Source: an uncultured Clostridia bacterium
GTDB lineage: Bacteria > Bacillota > Clostridia > TANB77 > CAG-508
Reading direction: 5' to 3'
DNA length: 64,000 bases
Assembly (NCBI GenBank): GCA_934122155.1
Contig: CAKOVX010000005.1
Coordinates: forward strand, 26,251 to 90,250
Part shown: positions 37,118 through 45,965 of the stretch, one piece after another
Layout: every line of letters starts with the position of its first letter
How positions within the stretch are numbered: position 1 is the first letter of the stretch
Made by a program: the position numbers and the translations under genes
The notes under the pieces: generated by a model
The model's input: only the letters and a program-made list of their open reading frames with translations
Told to the model about the DNA's origin: nothing
Database searches by the model: none

Positions 37118-37393
37118 ATGAATGCAATCGTTAAATTGTATAGCACACAACCTGGTGAGATCTTAAAGTTTTTACAGCATTTTTATAAAAATAGTTTTTC
37201 TATTGATGATGATTTGTTATGGCAAAAAGATTATGAAAATCCTGTTGAAATTGCTGATATTATTAGTGCTCTAATAGAAAATGATTATAAAATAAATATG
37301 TGGGTTAGCTTAGATAAAGATGTTTTTATAAATGTAACTAAAAATAATGCAGATGATATTATTAGATATTTGTTTGAAAGATATCCTTATTAA
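37118..37393 (+). CDS. Small conserved-looking protein of unknown function
   Basis: The 91 residues start MNAIVKLYSTQPGEILKFL after a GAAGGAG site. An alpha/beta pattern is visible (LWQKDYENPVEIADIISALI; INMWVSLDKDVFINVT; DDIIRYLFERYPY). No catalytic motif. It lies just before asd on the same strand with a 55-base gap, so co-transcription is possible. Confidence 0.6.
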   Translation: MNAIVKLYSTQPGEILKFLQHFYKNSFSIDDDLLWQKDYENPVEIADIISALIENDYKINMWVSLDKDVFINVTKNNADDIIRYLFERYPY

Positions 37394-37448
37394 TTTAAGA
37401 ATTTTTTTGTTTTTTTATTCATAAATTTTATATGAAAGAAGGAATTTT

Positions 37449-38474
37449 ATGAATAATGTTAAATTAGCAGTTGTTGGTGCAACTGGTCTTGTTGGCCAAA
37501 CAATTATTAAAGTTTTAGAAGAAAAAAATTTACCTATTAATTATTATGCCTTTTTTGCATCTAGTAAATCTGCTGGAAAAGAAATTAATTTGTTAGGTAA
37601 AACTTATGTAGTTCAAGAGTTGAAAGATGATTCTTTTGATTTTGGATTTGATTTTGCTATTTTTTCTGCTGGTGCAAATGTAGCTAGGCAATTTGCTCCA
37701 ATTGCAGTTTCAAATGGTTGTACAGTTATTGATAACAGTAGTTGTTTTAGAATGAATAATGATGTTCCTTTAATTGTTCCTGAGGTTAACTTTGATGAAG
37801 TTTACAAGAATAATGGGATTATTGCAAACCCAAATTGTTCCACTATACAGGCTGTTGTTGCCTTAAAACCTTTAGATGTTAAATATAGTATAAAAAGAAT
37901 AATATATAGTACATATCAAGCTGTTTCTGGCGCTGGCTATAAAGGTGTAGAAGATTTAAAATTTGGAATACAAAATTTTGATAACACATTATCTGTTTTA
38001 GAAAATCAAAAGCAAACTTATGAATTACAAAAATTTAATATTCCTATTTTTAGTAATTGTATTCCTCATATTGATGTATTTTTAGATAATGGTTCTACTA
38101 AGGAAGAAGAGAAAATGATAAACGAAACTAGAAAAATTTTAGGAAAGCCAAACTTAAAAATAACTGCAACTACTGTAAGGGTTCCTGTATTAAATAGTCA
38201 TAGTGAAGTTATAAATGTAGAATTTGAAAAAGACATTGATATTAATGAATTGAAACAAATATTAAAACATTCTCCTGGTATTGTTGTAAAAGAAAATATA
38301 GATGATTACCCTACTACTTTGGATGCTAATAATAAAGATAATGTATTTATTGGTAGAATTCGAAGAGATTTTAGTGTTGATTCTGGTGTTAATTTATGGG
38401 TAGTTGCTGATAATTTAAGAAAAGGTGCTGCTAGTAATGCTGTTCAAATTTTAGAAAATTTAATAAAAAAATAA
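37449..38474 (+). CDS. asd: Aspartate-semialdehyde dehydrogenase
   Basis: It reduces aspartyl phosphate to aspartate semialdehyde in lysine, diaminopimelate, threonine and methionine synthesis. The NADP-binding N-terminus is VVGATGLVGQT. The catalytic cysteine is in NPNCST (about residue 127), and the substrate-binding SHSE histidine lies near 250. Its 341 residues fit. The GAAGGAATTTT site precedes the ATG. Confidence 0.95.
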   Translation: MNNVKLAVVGATGLVGQTIIKVLEEKNLPINYYAFFASSKSAGKEINLLGKTYVVQELKDDSFDFGFDFAIFSAGANVARQFAPIAVSNGCTVIDNSSCFRMNNDVPLIVPEVNFDEVYKNNGIIANPNCSTIQAVVALKPLDVKYSIKRIIYSTYQAVSGAGYKGVEDLKFGIQNFDNTLSVLENQKQTYELQKFNIPIFSNCIPHIDVFLDNGSTKEEEKMINETRKILGKPNLKITATTVRVPVLNSHSEVINVEFEKDIDINELKQILKHSPGIVVKENIDDYPTTLDANNKDNVFIGRIRRDFSVDSGVNLWVVADNLRKGAASNAVQILENLIKK

Positions 38475-38500
38475 AATGGCAAATAAATGCCATTTTATTC
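38470..38500. terminator. Convergent terminator between asd and dtd
   Basis: AAAATGGCA pairs with TGCCATTTT around AATAAA, with T-rich tails. It serves the convergent asd (+) and dtd (-) genes. Confidence 0.75.
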
Positions 38501-38938
38501 TTTTTCTAATATTATTGTTACTGGTCCATCATTTTGTAATGTTACTTGCATATTTGCTGCAAACTTGCCTGTTGCTACTTTTTTTACTTTTTGATTTTTG
38601 CATTGTTGTATAAAATATTCATAAAGTTCATTTGCCAAATCTGGTTTTGCAGCATTTATAAAACTAGGCCTGTTTCCACTATTTGTGTCTGCATAAAGTG
38701 TAAATTGAGATATTAGTAATAATTCTCCGTTTATGTCTTTTATTGATAAGTTCATTTTTCCATTTTCATCTTCAAATACTCTTAAGTTAATTAATTTTTT
38801 AACTAAAAAGTCCACTGTTGCTTTTGTATCTGTTGGTGCTACTCCGATTAGCACCATAAAGCCTTGTTCTATTTGCCCAATTGTTTCTTCATTTACAACT
38901 ACATTTGAATTTTTTACTCTTTGTACAACTAACCTCAT
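38495..38938 (-). CDS. dtd: D-aminoacyl-tRNA deacylase
   Basis: It hydrolyses D-aminoacyl- and mischarged glycyl-tRNA species. Motifs SQFTLYADTNSGNRPSF (about residue 75) and NDGPVTI (about 135) form the active site. Its 147 residues are the standard length. It starts the dtd-gpsA-plsY-der series in minus-strand context, 18 bases after gpsA. Confidence 0.94.
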   Translation of the reverse strand: MRLVVQRVKNSNVVVNEETIGQIEQGFMVLIGVAPTDTKATVDFLVKKLINLRVFEDENGKMNLSIKDINGELLLISQFTLYADTNSGNRPSFINAAKPDLANELYEYFIQQCKNQKVKKVATGKFAANMQVTLQNDGPVTIILEKE

Positions 38939-38956
38939 AATGTTATTACTCCTATA

Positions 38957-39940
38957 TCATTCAGCCTTTTTTTCACGTGTCATTAATTTTGTTACTGCTT
39001 TTCTAGGTTCCAAACCATTATATAAAATATCATAAACTGCATTTACTATTGGCATTTCAATATTATATTTTTGTGCTAATTTATATGCCGCTTCAATATT
39101 ATCTACACTCTCAATAGTCATTCCTACTTCTTTTCTGGTTTCGTCTAAAGTAAGGCCTTTTCCTATACATTTACCAGCTTTTCTGTTTCTACTATGTTCA
39201 CTCATGCAAGTTACAATCAAGTCTCCTAAGCCTGATAAACCATAAAAAGTGTTGTATTCTCCTCCCATTGCTACACCTAGCCTTGCAAGTTCTGTTAGTC
39301 CTCTTGATATTAATGCTGCAAAAGTGTTATCTCCTAAGTTAAGCTCTGATATTATTCCTGCACAAAACGCAATTATATTTTTTAATGCTCCTCCTAGTTC
39401 TACTCCTTGTATATCATTGCTTGTATATACTCTCATATTTTCGTTCATGAATGTATCTTGTATTAAATATTGAACATCATAATATTTTGATGCTGCCACA
39501 ATTGCAGTAGGAATTTCTAATGAAACTTCTTCTGCATGACTTGGTCCTGAAAAAGCTCCTATTTTAACATTAGGTATTTCTTGCTCAGCCACATCATTTA
39601 ATGTTGATAATGTTGCTAGTTCAAACCCCTTAGAGCATATAACAACTGGTTGGTTTGTAATATAATCTTTATATTGTTTTAATGTTGTTCTAAAAAATTT
39701 TGATGGTGTAACATGTAGTATTATGTCTGATCCATCTACTGCTTCTTTTATGTCTGTTGTGCAGTATATATTATCTGGCATAGTTGCCATTGGTAAAAAC
39801 ATGCACTTTCTTTCATTGTTAATTAGGTCTGCTTCTTCTTTTGCAAATGACCATATTTTTACATTGTGTCCCATTTTAGCAGCATGAATTGCTAATGCAC
39901 AACCCCAGCTTCCACTTCCAATTATACAAATATTTTTCAT
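38957..39940 (-). CDS. gpsA: Glycerol-3-phosphate dehydrogenase [NAD(P)+]
   Basis: It makes sn-glycerol-3-phosphate for phospholipid synthesis. The Rossmann motif is GSGSWGCALA (residues 7-16), followed by SGPSHAEEV and the catalytic-domain motifs VELGGALKN and GLSGLGDL. Its 327 residues fit. The order der-plsY-gpsA is conserved in Firmicutes. Confidence 0.95.
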   Translation of the reverse strand: MKNICIIGSGSWGCALAIHAAKMGHNVKIWSFAKEEADLINNERKCMFLPMATMPDNIYCTTDIKEAVDGSDIILHVTPSKFFRTTLKQYKDYITNQPVVICSKGFELATLSTLNDVAEQEIPNVKIGAFSGPSHAEEVSLEIPTAIVAASKYYDVQYLIQDTFMNENMRVYTSNDIQGVELGGALKNIIAFCAGIISELNLGDNTFAALISRGLTELARLGVAMGGEYNTFYGLSGLGDLIVTCMSEHSRNRKAGKCIGKGLTLDETRKEVGMTIESVDNIEAAYKLAQKYNIEMPIVNAVYDILYNGLEPRKAVTKLMTREKKAE

Positions 39941-39967
39941 CTTTTAATTTCTCCTTTCTTTAAGTCT

Positions 39968-40603
39968 TTACTTAAAGCTTAACTTATTTTCTGTTCCATT
40001 AAGAATTCTTTGTATATTTTCTCTATGGTTAAATATAACTAGTAAAGCTATAATAATGCTAAATATTAAATAGCTCCAGTTGCTATTGCTTGTTGGTACA
40101 ATATAATTTTGGTCTATAAAAGCTACTAATACTGGAAAAAGTATTCCTGCTGCAAGTGAACCAACTGAAACCATTTTAGTTAATGCTATTAAAAGTAGTG
40201 CAAATACTAAACAAATTAAACCTATTTGCCAGTTAACCATTAATAAAACACCTAATGATGTAGCAATTCCTTTTCCACCTTTAAATTTAAAGAATATTGG
40301 AAATGTGTGTCCTATTATTACACATATTCCTGCTAATTGTACTAGTAATGCATTGTCTAGATTCTTAACTATTTTTCCTGCTAGAACTGCTATTAAAATT
40401 GATACTATTCCTTTTAATATATCGCAAATTAGTGTTATGACTGCTGCTTTTTTACCAACAGCTCTTAGCATATTGGTAGTTCCTGCATTTCCGCTTCCCT
40501 TTTCTCTTATATCAAATCCTGCCATTTTTTTGCTAAGTATAATTGAAAAATTTATACTTCCTATAAAATATGCAATTAATGCAACTATTATATATGTTGC
40601 CAT
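39968..40603 (-). CDS. plsY: Glycerol-3-phosphate acyltransferase PlsY
   Basis: Integral membrane enzyme that acylates glycerol-3-phosphate from acyl-phosphate. About six hydrophobic helices, with the motifs GSGNAGTTN (about residues 37-45) and FKGGKGIATSLG (about 105-116). Its 211 residues fit. It sits 18 bases after der and 27 bases before gpsA, which consumes the same metabolic branch. Confidence 0.94.
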   Translation of the reverse strand: MATYIIVALIAYFIGSINFSIILSKKMAGFDIREKGSGNAGTTNMLRAVGKKAAVITLICDILKGIVSILIAVLAGKIVKNLDNALLVQLAGICVIIGHTFPIFFKFKGGKGIATSLGVLLMVNWQIGLICLVFALLLIALTKMVSVGSLAAGILFPVLVAFIDQNYIVPTSNSNWSYLIFSIIIALLVIFNHRENIQRILNGTENKLSFK

Positions 40604-40621
40604 TCAAATCACTCTCCTTTG

Positions 40622-41947
40622 TTACTCTTTTTCTCCTTTTTCTCTTACAATCATTCTTATTGGTGTACCTGTTAGCCCAAACTCTTTTCTAATTTGGTTT
40701 ACCAAATATCTTTCATAAGAAAAATGGAATAATTCTTTATCATTTACAAATACCACAAATGTAGGTGGTTTTGTAGTAGCTTGTGTCATATAAAATATTT
40801 TTAATCTTTTGCCTTTGTCTGTTGGTGGTTGTACAATTGTTACTGCTTCACTTAATACATCATTTAATACAGCAGTAGATACTCTTAATGCATTTTGGCT
40901 TGCAACCATATTTATCATTTCATATAGTTTATTTACTCTTTGTCCTGTTTTAGCTGATATAAACATTATTGGTGCATATGACAAATATGATAATTTGTTG
41001 TATACGTCTTTTTTGTAGTTTTCCATTGTTTGGTTGTCTTTTTCTACTTCATCCCATTTATTAACAACAATTATAATTCCTTTGCCAGCTTCATGTGCTT
41101 CACCAGCAATTTTGGCATCTTGTGCAGTTACTCCTTCATTAGCATCTAACATTAAAATACATACGTCTGCTCTTTCTACTGCTAGTAAGCTTCTCATAAC
41201 ACTATATTTTTCTAGATTATCATTAACTTTGCTTTTTCTACGAATTCCAGCTGTATCAATAAATACATATTTTCCGAATTCATTTTGAAACTCAGAGTCA
41301 ATTGCATCTCTAGTAGTTCCTGCAATATCACTTACAATTACTCTATTTTCTCCAAGTATTTTATTTACTAATGAAGATTTACCTACATTTGGTTTTCCTA
41401 TAATCGCTACTTTTATTACGTCTATATCTTCCTCGTCTTCATTCTTAGGTGGAAGTTTTTCATAAATAGCATCAAGTACATCTCCTATACCTTTTGCATT
41501 TACTGAAGATACCTCATATGGATCTCCTAAACCTAAATTGTAAAATTCATATAATTCATCTGGTACTTTTCCAAACTTATCAGATTTATTACATATTAAA
41601 ATAATTGGCTTTTTTGATTTTTTAAGCATTAATGCAATATCATGGTCTGCTGCTGTAACTCCTTGTTTTATATCTGTTATAAATAAAATTACATCTGCAA
41701 TTTCAACAGCCATATCTGCTTGTCTACGCATTTGAGAAAGAATAATATCATCTGACTCTGGTTCAATACCACCTGTATCTACTAAAGTAAAGTTTCTACC
41801 TCTCCAATTTGCATCAGCATAAACTCTATCTCTTGTAACTCCTGGTGTATCTTCAACTATTGATATTCTTTTTCCAACTACATAGTTAAAAAATGTAGAT
41901 TTTCCTACATTTGGTCTTCCTATAATTGCAACTGTTGGTTTACTCAT
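40622..41947 (-). CDS. der: Ribosome-assembly GTPase Der (EngA)
   Basis: Essential tandem GTPase for 50S assembly. Two G domains, with GRPNVGKST (about residue 9) and GKPNVGKSS (about 184), each with DTAG/DTGG and NKxD motifs, then a KH-like C-terminal domain. Its 441 residues are standard. Confidence 0.96.
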   Translation of the reverse strand: MSKPTVAIIGRPNVGKSTFFNYVVGKRISIVEDTPGVTRDRVYADANWRGRNFTLVDTGGIEPESDDIILSQMRRQADMAVEIADVILFITDIKQGVTAADHDIALMLKKSKKPIILICNKSDKFGKVPDELYEFYNLGLGDPYEVSSVNAKGIGDVLDAIYEKLPPKNEDEEDIDVIKVAIIGKPNVGKSSLVNKILGENRVIVSDIAGTTRDAIDSEFQNEFGKYVFIDTAGIRRKSKVNDNLEKYSVMRSLLAVERADVCILMLDANEGVTAQDAKIAGEAHEAGKGIIIVVNKWDEVEKDNQTMENYKKDVYNKLSYLSYAPIMFISAKTGQRVNKLYEMINMVASQNALRVSTAVLNDVLSEAVTIVQPPTDKGKRLKIFYMTQATTKPPTFVVFVNDKELFHFSYERYLVNQIRKEFGLTGTPIRMIVREKGEKE

Positions 41948-42001
41948 TTTCCCATTCCTTTCTTGATTTGTTAAAGTTACTATATTATTATATATTGCAA
42001 A

Positions 42002-42496
42002 TTAGTATGTAAGTTTTCCTTCTAATAAATCATCATTTTGAATCCACTCATCAACATCAACTTCAATATATTCTGTATTGCTAGTTCTTACTATAACCTT
42101 TTTTATTCCACTATTTATTATAAGTTTTCTGCACATTTGGCATGAATTAGCTCCTTGGTCATATTCTTCTGTTTCTGTTCTATACAATGACAAATATAAA
42201 GTTCCGCCAATCATTTCTTTTCTGCTTGCACTAATTATGGCATTTTGTTCTGCATGAACACTTCTGCATGCATCATAGCCTCCATGCCTTATATCAGGAA
42301 AGCACTTTTTCTTAGTACAGTATCCTATATCAATACAGTTTTTTCTACCTCTTGGTGCACCATTATACCCAGTAGATATAATTTCATCATTATTTACTAC
42401 AACACACCCTACCTTTTTTCTTAAGCAGGTACTTCTTTCAGCAACTGATTTTGCTATGTCTAAGTAGTAATTGTTTTTATCAATTCTATCAACCAT
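42002..42496 (-). CDS. Deoxycytidylate deaminase-family enzyme
   Basis: Zinc-dependent deaminase of the dCMP deaminase/ComEB family, supplying dUMP. The zinc ligand and catalytic glutamate are in HAEQNA (about residue 79), and the second ligand pair in CQMC (about 118), preceded by S where P is usual. Additional CXKKC-type cysteines near 63-68 are typical of family members that bind a second zinc. Its 164 residues fit. Confidence 0.88.
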   Translation of the reverse strand: MVDRIDKNNYYLDIAKSVAERSTCLRKKVGCVVVNNDEIISTGYNGAPRGRKNCIDIGYCTKKKCFPDIRHGGYDACRSVHAEQNAIISASRKEMIGGTLYLSLYRTETEEYDQGANSCQMCRKLIINSGIKKVIVRTSNTEYIEVDVDEWIQNDDLLEGKLTY

Positions 42497-42592
42497 GTTA
42501 TTTGATTTCCTTTTCGTATTTTCGCTTATATTTTATCATATTATAATAAATAATGCTATTATATTTTAATTTTTTTACTGTTTTATTTATAC

Positions 42593-43294
42593 TTACGCAA
42601 ATATAACACATATTACCATATAAACTATTATTTTAATAATACATTTTAGTATTAGTGTATAATTTGTTAGTTTTATTCCTATATTATTTATAGTTTCATA
42701 ATTATCTAATATTCTATTTTTTTCTTCACTGCTTAAAACTCCTTCTTGAGTTATATATTCATTTGCTAATGGTTTTGCTTTAGTCATTGCATCCATTTCT
42801 AGGTAAGACCTAATTGCATAATATATAGCACTTAGAGTTGTTAGTATAAATAAGTTTAACATTATATATTGATTTAGTTTAAATATAGTTAAAGCACATA
42901 TTATCAAAAAGTAAAGCTGATATATGTTTGAAAATATAAAGTTAAAAAGCAGTGTTCTTCTATTTTGAATAGAATGTAAACATTCATGTGCTATTGTTTG
43001 AACTCTTGTAAATGTATTTTTTATATTTGCTATTATAATAGAATTTGAAACTGCAACATATAAACTTGCTTGATTGTTTTCGCTTTCTTCAATTTTCACA
43101 TTTTCATTATTGACTATTTTTAAAATGTGTTTACAAATTTCTTTATTTTCTGGTAGCTTATTAGTTATTTCATTTAGGCTTTCATTATATCCTATTTTTT
43201 TTAGTATTTTAATATCACTTAACTTTATATTCCATGCAAATTTTAAAATTACTAAAGTAATTGCACATATAATAATTATTAAAATGTACTCCAT
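42593..43294 (-). CDS. Membrane zinc metallopeptidase-like protein
   Basis: The 233 residues have hydrophobic helices at both ends and in the centre (about 2-18, 125-145, 150-165, 210-232). A zinc-site motif HECLH is present at about residue 113, within IAHECLHSIQ. This layout resembles the YugP-like neutral zinc metallopeptidase family (DUF/Zn_peptidase_2), but the sequence is divergent. A role in membrane protein cleavage is inferred from the motif only. Confidence 0.65.
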   Translation of the reverse strand: MEYILIIIICAITLVILKFAWNIKLSDIKILKKIGYNESLNEITNKLPENKEICKHILKIVNNENVKIEESENNQASLYVAVSNSIIIANIKNTFTRVQTIAHECLHSIQNRRTLLFNFIFSNIYQLYFLIICALTIFKLNQYIMLNLFILTTLSAIYYAIRSYLEMDAMTKAKPLANEYITQEGVLSSEEKNRILDNYETINNIGIKLTNYTLILKCIIKIIVYMVICVIFA

Positions 43295-43321
43295 ATTTCA
43301 AAAACCTCCTCTAAAATAAAA

Positions 43322-43362
43322 TCGTCGTTAAAAAAGCTTTTTAGAGCTTCCTTAACGACATT
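43322..43362 (-). terminator. Terminator after the YlbF-like gene
   Basis: GTCGTTAA pairs with TTAACGAC, with an inner AAGCT/AGCTT pairing. Confidence 0.65.
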
Positions 43363-43372
43363 AATTAATTTT

Positions 43373-43705
43373 TTATAAAACATCTTTTATTGCTTCTGCA
43401 ATTATTTTGTTCACGTCAGCTATCATTATATTGAATTTTACTTCTAAATCAAAGTATTCTTTAATTTCTTTATTTTCAACTAAGGTCATATACATTTCTT
43501 CTAGCTTTTTGTTTTTTTCTTCATCTTTTGCTTCACCTGTGTATGCCATTAATTGAACTTCATATCTCAATTTTTCAAATTCTTCTACTTTTTTCTTTTT
43601 CTCTGGGTCGTTTTGTATTTCATCTTTTCTTGCTTTATATAATTTGTATTCTTCAGAATCTCTTATCTCTTGTGCTAAACGATTTGCTGTATCATATACT
43701 TGCAT
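43373..43705 (-). CDS. YlbF/YmcA-family regulator
   Basis: The 110 helical residues (YDTANRLAQEIRDSEEYKLYKARKDEIQND, then LMAYTGEAK and EYFDLEVKFNIMIADVNKII) match the YlbF/YmcA family. In Bacillus these proteins form a complex with YaaT that affects RNase Y, sporulation and competence. Whether it works with RNase Y here cannot be seen. Confidence 0.85.
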   Translation of the reverse strand: MQVYDTANRLAQEIRDSEEYKLYKARKDEIQNDPEKKKKVEEFEKLRYEVQLMAYTGEAKDEEKNKKLEEMYMTLVENKEIKEYFDLEVKFNIMIADVNKIIAEAIKDVL

Positions 43706-43731
43706 AATTAATTTAGCTCCTTTCTAACATT

Positions 43732-45024
43732 TTATGCATAAGCATGTTTCTTTTGAAAGCTAAGTAAATTTGTAATTTCTGTTTCTGTATTATCTGCCTT
43801 TTTAGCTTTTTGGGCATTTTCTTGTGCAATTTCTTGTTTTTGTTTTTCTGCAACAGTTTTACAAATAGCTTTTTCATATATATAATGTGTATCTTGTGCA
43901 ATTTTAGTCCAATTAAATTCTTCTTTTACTTTTTGTTTAGCTTTTTTGGCCATATTAGCAGCTAATTGTTTATCATATAATATTGATAAAACTGAATCAG
44001 CTATTGAGTTTGGGTTTCCTGCATAACTTTTCATTCCGTTTACTCCATGGTCTACTATTTCGTTTAGTCCTCCAACATCTGAAACAACTGTTGGTACTCC
44101 TGCAAGCATTCCCTCTAATGCCACAATTCCAAAAGGTTCATATGTACTTGGAAATACTGCAACATCAGCACATTTATATATTTTTTGCACTTGTTTTGCA
44201 TTTAGGTACCCAGTAAAGTATACTTTATTTGCAATGCCCATTGCCTCTGCCTGTGCTTTTAGGTCATCTAGCATTCCGCCCTTACCTGCAATTACTAATT
44301 TTACATCATTATATCCTTGTATTATTTTAGGCATTGCAGAAATTAAATGCTGAATTCCTTTTTCATATACTAACCTTCCAATGTACAAAATAATTTTTTC
44401 ATTGTCCATTGCATATTGTCTTCTAAAGTCATAATCTCTTTCTATTCCATTAAAGTTTGTTAAGTTTATTCCATTTGGAATAACGTTTATTTTATCAAAA
44501 GGAAGACCAAATAAGCTTTGTACATGACCTTTCATAAAATTGCTGTTAACTATTACTTCTGTTGCTTCATAAGTTAGCAGCCACTCTATATCATTTATAT
44601 ATCTTTGTGTTTCATTATGAATGCCTGAATTTCTTCCTGATTCTGTTGCATGGATTGTAGCTACTAATGGTATTTCAAATGATTGTTTTAGTGTTTTAGC
44701 ACTAGATGCTACTAGCCAGTCATGTGCATGTATAACATCAAATTTTCCATTTTTATTCATTAACTCTGTTGCTTTGGCAACCATATTAAAATTTAACTGT
44801 AATACCCAGTCTATAAAATTGTTTGGATGTATCATATAGTTTTCTACACGATATACCTCTACCCCTTTATCATTTTCATATTCTGGTAAGTCTCCTTCTT
44901 TATATGTAATTACAGTTACTTCATGGCCATCTTTTATCATTCTTTTTGATAGATCGTGCACCACTCTAGCAATTCCGCCTACTATTCTTGGTGGATATTC
45001 CCATGTTAACATTAAAATTTTCAT
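43732..45024 (-). CDS. GT4 glycosyltransferase (glycogen-synthase-like)
   Basis: The 430 residues have the GT-B fold. The N-terminus MLTWEYPPRIVGGIARVVHDL resembles the bacterial/archaeal GT4-type alpha-glucan synthases. The catalytic C-terminal motif is TYEPFGIVALEGMLAGVP (about residues 315-330). Divergent genes for a DUF4912 protein and a GH57 branching enzyme adjoin it, which supports alpha-glucan (glycogen) synthesis. The C-terminal 40 residues are lysine- and glutamine-rich and probably disordered. Confidence 0.82.
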   Translation of the reverse strand: MKILMLTWEYPPRIVGGIARVVHDLSKRMIKDGHEVTVITYKEGDLPEYENDKGVEVYRVENYMIHPNNFIDWVLQLNFNMVAKATELMNKNGKFDVIHAHDWLVASSAKTLKQSFEIPLVATIHATESGRNSGIHNETQRYINDIEWLLTYEATEVIVNSNFMKGHVQSLFGLPFDKINVIPNGINLTNFNGIERDYDFRRQYAMDNEKIILYIGRLVYEKGIQHLISAMPKIIQGYNDVKLVIAGKGGMLDDLKAQAEAMGIANKVYFTGYLNAKQVQKIYKCADVAVFPSTYEPFGIVALEGMLAGVPTVVSDVGGLNEIVDHGVNGMKSYAGNPNSIADSVLSILYDKQLAANMAKKAKQKVKEEFNWTKIAQDTHYIYEKAICKTVAEKQKQEIAQENAQKAKKADNTETEITNLLSFQKKHAYA

Positions 45025-45214
45025 TGGAATTTTACTCCTTTTTCTTATTTTTCTTTTGACTTTATATTTTCTTTATTGTATATAATTTTGTAACAAAAGT
45101 AAACATTTTTTTACAAAATTTATTAATATTTTTTAATGTTTTCTCTTGAATTTATTTACATTTTGATATAGTATAATATAGATATAAATGTTTAAAATAT
45201 AAGTGGAGGAAAAA

Positions 45215-45952
45215 ATGCCAAAGGAAGCCAAAGATAAAATAGTTAAAGAAAAGAAAAATAGTAGCAAAAAAACAGCTTCTAAGTCAAGCTCAGCTACTTC
45301 TAATAAAAAAAATAGTACTACAAAAAAGAGTACAGTTTCTAGCAAAAATACTACAAAAAAGGCAACCAGAAAGAAACAACCTATTGTAGAATATTATGAC
45401 TTGCCTAATTTGTATGATCAAACAATTGTTAAAATCTTAGCTCAAACCCCCACCGTTTTATTTGTGTATTGGGATATATCTAAGGAAGACAAAAAACTTT
45501 ATATGCAAAAATATGGTGAAGACTTTTTTGATACCACATTTCCATACCTTAAAGTTACTAATATAACTAAAAATTATTCTTTTGAAATAGAAATAAATGA
45601 TTATGCTAACAGTTGGTATATTAGTATTCCAGATAGTGATTGTAAATATGATGTGGTTTTATTTAGAAAGCATAAAAATGCTAATGTTAGTCAAGAAGCT
45701 GTTTATATTACTTCTTCTAATAATTTACAAACACCTAATGATCATATATTGTTTGATAGTTTTGGGAAAAATGTATTTTTTAAAAATGTAAAGACTAATG
45801 AAATTAAATCTGTTGATACCTCTTCTTTGTCTTTTATGAGTAATGTTGGTAAAATTTACAATATTTATGACTTGTATAAAGAGGTTTATAAAAATGAATT
45901 AATAGAAGACAAGTTAAATTCTCATTTAACATCTTCAAAAATGTCTTCTTAG
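45215..45952 (+). CDS. DUF4912-domain protein
   Basis: The ATG at 45215 has GTGGAGG upstream; a GTG within that site is not a likely start. Residues 1-60 are a lysine/serine/threonine-rich disordered tail, then a DUF4912 domain (LPNLYDQTIVKILAQTPTVLFVYWDIS; SWYISIPDSDCKYDVVLF). The domain often accompanies GH57 and GT4 genes, as here, and probably binds carbohydrate or a partner enzyme. 245 residues. It lies 13 bases before the GH57 gene. Confidence 0.8.
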   Translation: MPKEAKDKIVKEKKNSSKKTASKSSSATSNKKNSTTKKSTVSSKNTTKKATRKKQPIVEYYDLPNLYDQTIVKILAQTPTVLFVYWDISKEDKKLYMQKYGEDFFDTTFPYLKVTNITKNYSFEIEINDYANSWYISIPDSDCKYDVVLFRKHKNANVSQEAVYITSSNNLQTPNDHILFDSFGKNVFFKNVKTNEIKSVDTSSLSFMSNVGKIYNIYDLYKEVYKNELIEDKLNSHLTSSKMSS

Positions 45953-45965
45953 AATTGGAGAAAAT

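Noticed and set aside
45140..45180. Promoter TTGAAT / TATAAT before the DUF4912 gene
   Set aside because: The spacer is 20 bases, too long for a confident sigma-A promoter.
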